Assembly (NCBI RefSeq): GCF_009900745.1
Contig: NZ_WXVU01000001.1
Span: 744,001 to 808,000 of the forward strand
Source: Chryseobacterium sp. c4a
GTDB taxonomy: Bacteria > Bacteroidota > Bacteroidia > Flavobacteriales > Weeksellaceae
Direction of reading: 5' to 3'
DNA length: 64,000 nucleotides
Within the stretch, counting starts at the first letter, position 1; every line of letters begins with the position of its first letter. The notes beneath the pieces are model-generated. The model did no database searches, was not told where the DNA came from, and saw nothing but the letters and a program-made list of their open reading frames with translations. Shown here piece by piece: positions 43,078-51,543 of this stretch. A program made the translations under genes and the position numbers.

Positions 43078-43470
43078 ATGAAAAAAATACTTTTAATTTT
43101 AAGCTTAATTTTTATGTCTATTACGATATCTGGGCAAAGTACTCCCACTACACCTATAGCTAATGCAGGAGTTACTGCAGCAGGAATCACTTATTCTTAT
43201 AGTGAAAATAATACCTCAATAGCCATTTCTCTTGCTTATAATCAGGCATTACAACAAAGAGTTTTAAATGTTGTTTCAGCGAACTTTCCTCAGTTTGATG
43301 GAAGCCAGTATGTTAATGATAACAGTATTTATTTTGAATCGATAACAACTCAAGGGTATTCGATGAAGATTGAACTAAGACTAAAAAATAATGTATCATC
43401 AAGTAATCCGGATTTTCAGAAAGCAAAATCGGATGTGAAGAAAATGTATAATGAAATTTATGGATTATGA
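43078..43470 (+). CDS. Secreted protein of the peptide locus, 130 aa
   Basis: I start this gene at ATG 43078, which gives the signal peptide MKKILLILSLIFMSITISGQ; the frame from 43039 has no signal. The mature part (STPTTPIANAGVTAAGITYS ... DVKKMYNEIYGL) is small and soluble without known motifs. Its stop overlaps the next start (ATGA), so it is translationally coupled to the hydroxylase gene. It may help fold, carry or neutralise the peptide in the periplasm. No family recognised. Confidence 0.7.
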   Translation: MKKILLILSLIFMSITISGQSTPTTPIANAGVTAAGITYSYSENNTSIAISLAYNQALQQRVLNVVSANFPQFDGSQYVNDNSIYFESITTQGYSMKIELRLKNNVSSSNPDFQKAKSDVKKMYNEIYGL

Positions 43471-44735
43471 GTACTCTGACTCAAAATAAATTCACTAAAG
43501 AATGGTGGGATGATTTCCTGGATAATACCGATTCTCTCAAAAAAACAAACGTTTTTTCTGATTGTATGCCTCATGATGAAACTGAAGAAATGAGAGCCGG
43601 AGTTTTAGATATCATAAGATTGATTATTAAGAACAAAGCTCCTAATTATGGATTCAGATTATTTATTGAAGGCAAAACACTCACCGAAAAAGAATTAGAA
43701 CTGTTCTTCGAAACCTCTATTCCCGAAGAGGGCGAGACATTTGAAGATTGGTCTGATAGATGTTTTGGAGATAAAAAATATGGTATTATCATTAATCGAG
43801 GCGAAAAATTTAACCCATCATTGGTAGAGCAAATTGCCAAAAAGATACAGCCTTTAGTGAGCAGTGTAGGCATTCCTAGGCTAGGGGTTACTTTTACCAT
43901 TTTTATTGGAAATTATGGATGGACTCCTCTAGGTATACATACCGATGGAATCGGAGAAAATGTAATGCATTTCCATTTAGGAAAAGGCAATAAGACCATG
44001 TACACCTGGGACAGGAATACTTATGATCAGCTGGTAGAACCTGAGAAAAGATTTAATAATACCAATATTGAGGAAATTCTTGATCATGCCAATGTATTTG
44101 ATTTTGCCAATGGTGATATCTATTTTATGCCTTATGGTGAGTATCATGTAGGTAAATCTGATGATTTGTCTATAGGTCTTACCCTGTGGTTTAATAACCA
44201 TACGAAGACGGCTCTTTTCAAAAAAATTATGGACAACTTTCTAACGGAGAATGTGAATGAAAGCGTTGATATTTTACCGATGGATTTATCAGGTTATGAT
44301 GAGTTGAACAATTTTAATGATATTGAGGATCTATTTATTGGCGAAAACCTTTCTGAATTAAGCTTTGTTGATCTTTTGAAGGATGCTTATAGAGATTATA
44401 AAATAGCCCTGTACAGTAATTGTGGTTTTTGGGAATCTCCTTTTCCTAAGGCCAAAAAAGTAGATCATTCTCAGGATTTTAATGTACAAATTGTTCAGCC
44501 ATTTAAGATTCTATATTATCAGGATGAGCTTCTGCATTTGTTTATCAGAGGTAAAAAGATTAATATGAATAGTAATGATTCTTTCTTGAATCTTATAGAA
44601 GAGCTTAATAAAGGCTCGAAATTGAACAAAATGGAAATATTTGATGTATTAGATGATTCCTGGGATCATTCAATCAAAGAATATGTTATAGACCTACTTA
44701 ATGAACATCATATTATAAATGTAGAATATGTTTAA
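43467..44735 (+). CDS. JmjC/cupin-like putative hydroxylase of the peptide locus
   Basis: A 422-residue cytoplasmic protein. A double-stranded beta-helix oxygenase core is suggested by H158-x-D160 (GIHTDGIGENVMHFH) and the distal H227 (EYHVGKSDDLSIGLTLWF), the arrangement of Fe(II)/2-oxoglutarate enzymes of the JmjC ribosomal-oxygenase type. The C-terminal part (about 350-422; FLNLIEELNKGSKLNKMEIF) resembles a winged-helix segment, as in those enzymes. It overlaps both neighbours (by 4 and 8 bases). It could hydroxylate the glutamine/proline-rich precursor; this function is inferred. Direct motif evidence is moderate and the family is uncertain. Confidence 0.7.
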   Translation: MSTLTQNKFTKEWWDDFLDNTDSLKKTNVFSDCMPHDETEEMRAGVLDIIRLIIKNKAPNYGFRLFIEGKTLTEKELELFFETSIPEEGETFEDWSDRCFGDKKYGIIINRGEKFNPSLVEQIAKKIQPLVSSVGIPRLGVTFTIFIGNYGWTPLGIHTDGIGENVMHFHLGKGNKTMYTWDRNTYDQLVEPEKRFNNTNIEEILDHANVFDFANGDIYFMPYGEYHVGKSDDLSIGLTLWFNNHTKTALFKKIMDNFLTENVNESVDILPMDLSGYDELNNFNDIEDLFIGENLSELSFVDLLKDAYRDYKIALYSNCGFWESPFPKAKKVDHSQDFNVQIVQPFKILYYQDELLHLFIRGKKINMNSNDSFLNLIEELNKGSKLNKMEIFDVLDDSWDHSIKEYVIDLLNEHHIINVEYV

Positions 44736-46932
44736 GTTCATTCCCCAACATGACCAAATGGACTGCGGCCCAGCTTGTCTTGCCATGATTTGTGCTTATT
44801 ATGGGAAGGATTTTGGGCTGCAGTATCTTCGGGACAAAAGTTTTATTACCCGTGAAGGAGTATCATTGTTGGGAATAAGCGAAGCCGCAGAAAAAATAAA
44901 CTTAAAACACATTGCAGGTAAATTGAGACCACAGGATCTCAATAGTGATCTTTTGCCTTGTGTTCTCCATTGGAACCAAAATCATTTTGTGGTTCTTTAT
45001 AAAATATCAAAAAGTATTTATTCTGATAAACTTATTTATAAGATTGCTGATCCCGGACATGGAACGGTTTCCTTGTCGGAAGATAAGTTTAAAAAATCCT
45101 GGTTATCTGATGGTGAAAAAGGAGTTGCTCTTTTCCTGGAACCTACCGACGAGTTTTATCAACAAATTCCGCCAGAAGAGGAAGAAATTTCAGCAAAATA
45201 TATGTTGAACTTTTTTAAGCCATATAAAAAACAAATATTTCAATTGTTTTTTTTACTGCTTGCCGGAACACTCACTACTTTAGTATTTCCTATCCTTACA
45301 CAGAAACTTATTGATGAGGGAGTTGCCCAAAAAAATCTGTCAATTATTACTTATATCCTGTTGGCTCAACTTGCCTTTTTTATGGGGAATATCATTTTTG
45401 GGATTTTCCGTAACTGGATTATGCTGATTTTAGGGACTAAAATAAATATTCAGATTATTTCAGACTTCTTAAAAAAACTTTTAATACTTCCTATTAAGTT
45501 TTTTGATACTAAGCTTATGGGAGACTTTAATCAACGTATCCAGGATCATGAGAGAATTGAGAATTTTCTTACCTCTCAAAGTCTTTTAACCTTATTCTCG
45601 ATGATTACATTTTCTGTGTTTTTTGGAGTTCTTTGGTATTACGACTTCCGGATCTTAGCAGTATATGTAATTTTTACAGTCATTTCTGTTGTCTGGTCTT
45701 TGTATTGGCTGAACAAAAGGAAAATATTGGATTACTTTCGTTTTCAGCAGAAAAGTGAAAACCAAGAATCAATCTATGAGATCATCAACGGAGTATCCGA
45801 AATAAAACTTAATCAGTTTGAAGACTACAAAAGACAAAAGTGGGAGGGAATACAGCAAAAATTATTTAAAATCAATATTCGTATTTTAAAACTTGATCAG
45901 CTTCAGCTTTCTGGTTTTGACTTTATTAATCAACTGAAAAATATTGTAGTAACTTTTCTTGCTGCATCATTTGTTGTCAAAGGAAATATGACATTGGGAG
46001 CCTTGTTAAGTGTTTCATATATTATTGGACAAATGAATTCTCCCATAGGCCAATTGATTTCATTTTTCCGGTCTTTACAAGATGCAAAATTAAGTTTAGC
46101 CCGCTTGAATGAAGTACAAAACCATCCTGAAGAAGAAAAGGATAGCCATTTACCGTTACTTAGTCCTCAATATACAGAGCAAAACGGCATACAGAAAGGT
46201 ATTTATTTTAAGAATGTGTCATTTCAGTATGAAGGGCCTCAGTCGCCATTTGTTCTAAAAGATATTAATCTTTTTATTCCGGAAGGAAAAATAACAGCCA
46301 TTGTAGGAGCTAGTGGCAGTGGAAAAACTACTTTGATGAAAATGTTATTAAAGTTTTATGAACCGGTACAAGGTGAGATCAGCTTTAATCATCTTAATAT
46401 AAAAGATATTTCACCTAAAGATTTGCGTAAGAATTGTGGAGTAGTCATGCAGGATGGCTTTATATTCTCAGATTCAATAGAAAGGAATATTGCTACCAAT
46501 GATGAAAATATAGATGAGCAAAAACTTGAAAATGCATTACGGATTGCTAATATAAAGAGTTTTATAGAAGAGCTTCCTTTAGGTGTAAATACAAAAATAG
46601 GATCTGCTGGAAACGGTATTTCAGGAGGTCAAAAACAAAGAATACTTATTGCCAGAGCAGTGTATAAAAACCCACACTTCATTTTATTCGATGAGGCTAC
46701 CTCTGCATTGGATGCAGAGAATGAAAGTATTATTCATCACAATCTGCTTTCATTTTTTAAAGGAAAAACAGTTATTATTGTAGCACATCGTTTAAGTACC
46801 GTTAAAAATGCTGATCAGATTATTGTGCTTAAGCATGGGAATATCGTTGAGCAAGGAAACCATCAACAGCTTGTTAATAAAAAAGCAGATTACTATAATC
46901 TGGTAAAGAATCAGCTTGAATTGGGAGACTAA
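44728..46932 (+). CDS. C39 peptidase-containing ABC exporter (PCAT)
   Basis: A 734-residue inner-membrane transporter that cleaves a leader after Gly-Gly and exports the core peptide. The N-terminal C39 protease shows Cys13 (HDQMDCGPACLAM), His86 (HWNQNHFVVLY) and Asp108 (IADPGHG). Several membrane helices follow (about 165-440). The ATPase domain has the Walker A loop GASGSGKTT near 530, the signature ISGGQKQRILIARA and the ILFDEATSALDAE Walker B. It is the last gene of the locus. No membrane-fusion (HlyD) or outer-membrane channel gene is adjacent, which is unusual for a Gram-negative exporter and implies either a distant partner or periplasmic delivery. Confidence 0.93.
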   Translation: MFKFIPQHDQMDCGPACLAMICAYYGKDFGLQYLRDKSFITREGVSLLGISEAAEKINLKHIAGKLRPQDLNSDLLPCVLHWNQNHFVVLYKISKSIYSDKLIYKIADPGHGTVSLSEDKFKKSWLSDGEKGVALFLEPTDEFYQQIPPEEEEISAKYMLNFFKPYKKQIFQLFFLLLAGTLTTLVFPILTQKLIDEGVAQKNLSIITYILLAQLAFFMGNIIFGIFRNWIMLILGTKINIQIISDFLKKLLILPIKFFDTKLMGDFNQRIQDHERIENFLTSQSLLTLFSMITFSVFFGVLWYYDFRILAVYVIFTVISVVWSLYWLNKRKILDYFRFQQKSENQESIYEIINGVSEIKLNQFEDYKRQKWEGIQQKLFKINIRILKLDQLQLSGFDFINQLKNIVVTFLAASFVVKGNMTLGALLSVSYIIGQMNSPIGQLISFFRSLQDAKLSLARLNEVQNHPEEEKDSHLPLLSPQYTEQNGIQKGIYFKNVSFQYEGPQSPFVLKDINLFIPEGKITAIVGASGSGKTTLMKMLLKFYEPVQGEISFNHLNIKDISPKDLRKNCGVVMQDGFIFSDSIERNIATNDENIDEQKLENALRIANIKSFIEELPLGVNTKIGSAGNGISGGQKQRILIARAVYKNPHFILFDEATSALDAENESIIHHNLLSFFKGKTVIIVAHRLSTVKNADQIIVLKHGNIVEQGNHQQLVNKKADYYNLVKNQLELGD

Positions 46933-46960
46933 ATCAATTGATCAAAAAAATATAAGAATA

Positions 46961-47455
46961 TTATATTCGGTGCTGATGAGGCCAAGGTTTTCCTTTTCCT
47001 GTTTCACATAATAATTTTAAGCTTCTCAGAAACTGTCCCCAAGTATAGTTGCATTCTGCAAACATAGGAGAGTAGGTTTCCCAACCTTTATGATTAAAAA
47101 ATAATAAGGTTCCGCTATCGTATACCAACTGTTCTATCTGTCCTTCTAATTCGGGGTGCATTTTACGCAATGTTTCCTTATCTCCGGAAATAAGGTGAAA
47201 GGAAATATCCGTTCCTATCCATTCATGGGCACCTGTAATACAATGCCATTGAACTTCCTCAAAAGGAGTAAGTTTTACAATTCTCATTTCTTTAAAATAG
47301 TCGGGGCCAAAAGAAAATCTGGCAATACTACCGGGTTCTGTATTGGCTTTTGTATGGGGAGTCCACCATGCAGACAATCCAGACTGGCTGCTGATGGCGC
47401 TGTATACTTTTTCCTTTGATGAGCCAATCAGTAAAGAATGATAAATATTAGGCAT
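46961..47455 (-). CDS. SRPBCC / AHSA1-family protein
   Basis: A 164-residue START-like helix-grip protein. Signatures are the opening IYHSLLIGSSKEKVYSAI, the SAWWTPHTKA loop and the closing TWGQFLRSLKLLCE helix. Members bind small hydrophobic ligands or act as dimeric regulators; no enzymatic residues stand out. It is convergent with the exporter gene and reads as a stand-alone gene, probably unrelated to the peptide locus. Confidence 0.85.
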   Translation of the reverse strand: MPNIYHSLLIGSSKEKVYSAISSQSGLSAWWTPHTKANTEPGSIARFSFGPDYFKEMRIVKLTPFEEVQWHCITGAHEWIGTDISFHLISGDKETLRKMHPELEGQIEQLVYDSGTLLFFNHKGWETYSPMFAECNYTWGQFLRSLKLLCETGKGKPWPHQHRI

Positions 47456-47681
47456 GTATTAAATGTTATAAAGGTTTAGTTTTTAATAGAATACTAAAAA
47501 TACAAAATAAAAATAAATCATAAAAAGATAAAATGCTATTATTCATTATTTTAGATTTTGGAACGGTAAAGCTAGAGATAGGAATTGTTTTTTGTACTTT
47601 AGTATTGATAAAAACTGTTCTGATGGGATAAAACTTTGTTTTTCAATCAGATTGTTTTACCCCTATAAGTAAAATTAATAT

Positions 47682-48326
47682 ATGAAGTATTATTCTATTG
47701 TATTTTTTGTCATTTTGATGCAGGCTTGTGAGAAGAAAAAGGAAGCTCAATCTATTATACCAGCCAAGACTGAATTAAAAGAAAATAAAGATAAAACAGA
47801 TTCCACCATACACCATACCCATAAGATTTCAGAGACAATAAAAGATGGGCAGGATGACGTAATGCTGGCTGAAGATATCCGGTTTAATGGTAAGGTCAAA
47901 AGGATTTTTGATCTTAATGATTTTGAAAAGGTTTTCGGAAAGGCAGATAGTACTAAACTAATGGCTGATGAACAGCCATGTGCCTATATTTTTGAAGATG
48001 GAAACGTAAACGATAAATATCTTTATAAAAACAGTTCATGTTTTGAAAATAGCGAAAAGAAAGTAGGAGTTAGCAGCTTTAGATTTCTCAATGGAAATTT
48101 TATTCTGTACAAAGGAATCAGAATCGATTCAAAAACTACGTTGGAGGATATTAAAAAGATATTTCCCAATTCAGTACGAAACTTGAGCCATCTAGAAACA
48201 TATAGTGAAGGAGAACTTCCCATGATCACATTAAGAGAAGATAACAATGGAGTCTCTGATGGACACATTAATATATACTTTAAAAACAACAGAATATATT
48301 CAATCAGCTGGTGGTTTCCATGTTAA
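47682..48326 (+). CDS. Uncharacterised lipoprotein, 214 aa
   Basis: A lipoprotein by its signal MKYYSIVFFVILMQAC (Cys16). A Lys/Glu-rich linker leads to a soluble domain (about 60-214) with segments FEKVFGKADSTKLMADEQPC and INIYFKNNRIYSISWWFPC, having paired cysteines that may form disulphides. I do not recognise it. It is followed on the same strand by another exported gene after 89 bases; the two are possibly related in expression. Confidence 0.65.
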   Translation: MKYYSIVFFVILMQACEKKKEAQSIIPAKTELKENKDKTDSTIHHTHKISETIKDGQDDVMLAEDIRFNGKVKRIFDLNDFEKVFGKADSTKLMADEQPCAYIFEDGNVNDKYLYKNSSCFENSEKKVGVSSFRFLNGNFILYKGIRIDSKTTLEDIKKIFPNSVRNLSHLETYSEGELPMITLREDNNGVSDGHINIYFKNNRIYSISWWFPC

Positions 48327-48415
48327 AAAATGGAATTGGTAATGAATGCAACCGGAATTGAAAAGAGAATGATTACAAGGAAATAATAAGAATACAATCA
48401 CCAAAAATATTGAAA

Positions 48416-48901
48416 ATGAAGTTTACGAAATACCTTTCATTATTTTTTCTAATTGGATTACAGTTTATATGTTATGGACAAACACAATCAGGAAATCAGC
48501 CGCTGCAAACAAAGGCTGAAGCATTTATCAAAAAAATAATTCATCTCATTATACAGAAAGATTATGTTGCATTGAATCAGTTAACGACTCCAAAAGTGTA
48601 CTGTTATCTATGTTTTGAAGATACTCCGAGAAAGAGTTCATTGATTAAAAAAGATGTTTTTTACAAGCAACATACCACTAAGATTTTCAATAAAGATCTG
48701 ATTGATAAACTGAACCGAAATGAAATAAAGTTTTCCTATGACGGATCTGACTCCGGCTTCAAAGACAGAGATTATATCGTATTGTACACCATTGCTCGCC
48801 CAAATGAATTTGGAGACGGTCATGAAGGAGCCCAATTTGTTTTTTGGCTAAAAGAGGAAAAAGATAACTTTAAACTTTCAGGCGTTGAAACAATACCTTA
48901 A
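48416..48901 (+). CDS. Uncharacterised exported protein, 161 aa
   Basis: I start it at ATG 48416; the TTG at 48410 is a less likely start. It has a signal peptide (MKFTKYLSLFFLIGLQFICYG) and a mature part with the segment TPKVYCYLCFEDTPRKSSLI, a CxxC-like pair that may be a disulphide. I do not recognise the family. Exported, probably periplasmic. It lies close behind another exported-protein gene and convergent to the next. Confidence 0.62.
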   Translation: MKFTKYLSLFFLIGLQFICYGQTQSGNQPLQTKAEAFIKKIIHLIIQKDYVALNQLTTPKVYCYLCFEDTPRKSSLIKKDVFYKQHTTKIFNKDLIDKLNRNEIKFSYDGSDSGFKDRDYIVLYTIARPNEFGDGHEGAQFVFWLKEEKDNFKLSGVETIP

Positions 48902-48949
48902 AGATCAAAACCCATTATACATTGTAGAAGCATACAATCTAAGATAAAT

Positions 48950-49984
48950 CTATTTTTCTGAAGTTTTTGGTCTTATAAGATAATAGAGTTGGCGTTCTTC
49001 ATCAATCAGTAACAAGTAATCTCCGTTTTTAGGCTGGTACACAAAATAAGAAAAAGGATCTCTTACCTGGTTGCCTGAAGAATCTATGAAAACCTCCTGC
49101 TTGTAATGTAGTTTTTTCTTGGGCATTTTGATGGAAAAATAAGAAGTCCCAGTCCATCCATTGCGACTGGATCCATTTCCCGTTCCCCAGCTAAGGTTTT
49201 TGAGACTCCAGAAAGTACGATCACTCCATTTTTCTTTTTGAACATGTTCTCTTTTGATGATTCCGGAAGGCTTATCTACCTCATAACCGGAGTTTCCATA
49301 GTTAATGGCTTTTGGGTTTGGAGTATTCTTTGGGTAACCATGCCAGTCTTTTTCAGCATAAAAGTAATTCCAGACATTATCTTTAAATACAGTCAGTTTG
49401 TACTTATATTCATTCCCGGTTGTATCAGAATGAATGATGTCATCATACATATATTCTCTGTCAGAAGTAATGGCTTCTGTTTCAGCTACTGAGAATATTT
49501 TAGCATCGTTTATATTTTTATATGGATAATGAGTAGTATCTCCGTTCTTCATCCAGTTGGTATAGGTATTTTGATCTACATCCAGAATATAATCATTGAA
49601 GGTTTGGTAATTATGAACTCCATTCTCAGTATTGTATTTGTATTGGAGGCTATCTGTTATCTGGCCTTTCAGATTGATTTTATACCAAGTATAAGTATTG
49701 TCAGCACCCTCTTTTTCAGAATCATGATCTCTTTTGGTAATGATGATAATCGTGCTGTCGTTTTCCTGAATAACAGGTTCGTGGATGCCTCGGGAAAGCT
49801 TAATGACTTCATAGTCATTATCTTTCAGACTATCCAGTGTTGTGTAGGATTTGTATTGTTCCGGAAGTCTTTCTGACCTCAGTTTATACCGTTGATAATA
49901 CATCTCGGAATCAGGTAGGATGATGATGGCAACAATAGCAATACCCCAGAATATAACAGCCTTTTTTGTAAGATTAAATTTCAT
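48950..49984 (-). CDS. Uncharacterised membrane-anchored protein, 344 aa
   Basis: One N-terminal transmembrane helix (about 9-27; AVIFWGIAIVAIIILP) anchors a long soluble periplasmic domain rich in Tyr, Asn and Trp. The domain reads as beta strands (YKINLKGQITDSLQYKYNTE, NVWNYFYAEKDWHGYP) and ends in DEERQLYYLIRPKTSEK. I recognise no family. It stands as a single minus-strand gene. A hairpin for the downstream cupin gene lies behind it at 50110-50143. Confidence 0.65.
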   Translation of the reverse strand: MKFNLTKKAVIFWGIAIVAIIILPDSEMYYQRYKLRSERLPEQYKSYTTLDSLKDNDYEVIKLSRGIHEPVIQENDSTIIIITKRDHDSEKEGADNTYTWYKINLKGQITDSLQYKYNTENGVHNYQTFNDYILDVDQNTYTNWMKNGDTTHYPYKNINDAKIFSVAETEAITSDREYMYDDIIHSDTTGNEYKYKLTVFKDNVWNYFYAEKDWHGYPKNTPNPKAINYGNSGYEVDKPSGIIKREHVQKEKWSDRTFWSLKNLSWGTGNGSSRNGWTGTSYFSIKMPKKKLHYKQEVFIDSSGNQVRDPFSYFVYQPKNGDYLLLIDEERQLYYLIRPKTSEK

Positions 49985-50109
49985 CGCAGGTTTTTTAGTT
50001 TTTTATGAGGGTTGGCAAAATACGACAAAATACAGAATCTTGAAAATAAAATGTTATTCAAAAGCATATACAACCAGCAATAAAAGTTTTTTGGTGTGAT
50101 AGAAAAGAT

Positions 50110-50143
50110 AAACCTGTAATGAGAACTGGCTCATCACAGGTTT
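50110..50143. terminator. Hairpin before the cupin/DoxX pair's downstream end
   Basis: AAACCTGT and ACAGGTTT pair, with AATGAG / CTCATC continuing the stem with little mismatch. It sits 24 bases beyond the cupin stop codon on the minus strand. Confidence 0.7.
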
Positions 50144-50166
50144 GATTTAACTAATATATTTTTCAA

Positions 50167-50520
50167 TTAAAGGATCTCCACCTCTTCCGGAACGATAAAT
50201 AGGATGATACATCCATTTTCAGATTGTACTGCATGTTTGAAATTAGGTGGAGTATACAAATAATCTCCTTTTTCAAGATGTCCGCCGGCAATAGCAGCAT
50301 CACCTTCCAGAATGAAAAGTTCTTCCCCTGCAGGATGATTATGATAAGGATAACTTGCTCCAGCTTCAAACTTTAAGAGGATTGTCGTAGATCTGTTTTT
50401 CTCAGGATCAAATTTTAATGATTTTACAAAAATGCCTTCATAATGAATTCCTTTTTCAATTAAAGGCTGCCACTCTTTTTGTTCTGTTTTTACGATGTAG
50501 TCGTAGATGGTAGTACTCAT
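50167..50520 (-). CDS. Cupin-domain protein
   Basis: A 117-residue single-domain cupin. Metal-binding histidines are seen in YPYHNHPAGEELFILEGDA (first cupin motif) and in PNFKHAVQSENG (second). This resembles the ChrR/anti-ECF-type or general small-molecule cupins; specific function unknown. It lies 25 bases after a DoxX-family gene on the same strand and probably shares its transcript. Confidence 0.85.
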   Translation of the reverse strand: MSTTIYDYIVKTEQKEWQPLIEKGIHYEGIFVKSLKFDPEKNRSTTILLKFEAGASYPYHNHPAGEELFILEGDAAIAGGHLEKGDYLYTPPNFKHAVQSENGCIILFIVPEEVEIL

Positions 50521-50545
50521 GATAGTATTATTTTAAGTTATTTTA

Positions 50546-50965
50546 TTATGGATGTAAAAGTTGTTCTAAAGACCAAGGATATTTAGGAAAAGTACTCAAT
50601 AAGAATGCAGCAGCACTGAATACAAAAACAGAATAATCCAAAGGTTCTTTACAACCAAAAGAAATACTCATGGCGACAGCAAAGAAAAGAGTCAGAACAG
50701 AAGCAGATAATGCTGCTTTACGTACCTGATAGCCTGTCAAAAGTAAAATGCCAAGAGTAAATTCTGCAATGGTAGACAATACTGAAATAGAAGGAACCCA
50801 TGAAAGTGGGACAAATGAATTGACTTCAGCAGTATAGTGAACAAAATTTTTCCAACCCGAAGAGGAAATTCCCCAAAGATTCAGTCGACTGGCCACAGCA
50901 GATAAAAATCCGGCTGCTAAGGCTATTCTTAATAATAAAATGGCGATGTTCTGTCTTGTTTTCAT
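50546..50965 (-). CDS. DoxX-family membrane protein
   Basis: A 139-residue inner-membrane protein with four predicted helices (about 8-25, 52-73, 80-98, 108-127). The pattern RIALAAGFLSAVASRLNLWG and the TIAEFTLGILLLTGY helix match the DoxX/MauE family. Roles include quinone-linked redox and stress protection. First gene of a two-gene unit with the cupin gene. Confidence 0.85.
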   Translation of the reverse strand: MKTRQNIAILLLRIALAAGFLSAVASRLNLWGISSSGWKNFVHYTAEVNSFVPLSWVPSISVLSTIAEFTLGILLLTGYQVRKAALSASVLTLFFAVAMSISFGCKEPLDYSVFVFSAAAFLLSTFPKYPWSLEQLLHP

Positions 50966-51147
50966 AACGAGTAATTGTTAAATCTTATTGACAGGTACAA
51001 AGTTCAGAGAAAGAGTGCCCTTAAAGAATAGACAATTCTGGGAAAAACATATAATATTTGAGGGAAATAGATTTTATTAGATGTGTGTGTCAAATAAAAA
51101 TTCTATTTAATTGTGCTTTTTATTTGAAAATGTGGTATTGTTATAAA

Positions 51148-51540
51148 TATGTAATTTAAAAAGATTACAGCTGCTGAAGTTTTTTATGTAGACCATGCAG
51201 GTGAATCTTGTGGATTGGTGGATCATCAAATGCCTGATTTTATAAAGAGTAATTTTCATAGAATTTAAAGCGATCTGCAGCCGATATTGAATGAAACAGT
51301 GAGTGACATTCAAAAAGCAGAATATACTAATATGCCATCAGAACAAGTGCTATGCTGCTGTTAAAAAATGGATTATTGCGGAATTGCCCATTCTCTTGGT
51401 TGGAAATCATTTAAGCTATAGGCGGGTATCCCTGAGTAACTTATCTGTGATCTTTGAAGAGATAGCGCCAGTTTGTTTTCATTGAACTACAAGTAGATCC
51501 TGAACAACAATTAGGAACAAATCCAAGATTAGCCAATTGA
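51148..51540 (+). pseudogene. Possible decayed coding region
   Basis: Several open stretches in different frames run along this segment: ITAAEVFYVDHAGESCGLVD, DLQPILNETVSDIQKAEYTN and a short end ELQVDPEQQLGTNPRLAN. None has a start and a full length. The composition looks protein-like but I could not name the ancestor. The rest of the 578-bp gap (50966-51147) has nothing I can support. Confidence 0.3.
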
Positions 51541-51543
51541 TAA

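Noticed and set aside
51107..51313. 68-codon minus-strand frame in the gap before the AraC gene
   Set aside because: The opposite strand carries the more protein-like broken stretches; this frame shows no motif and is a shadow.
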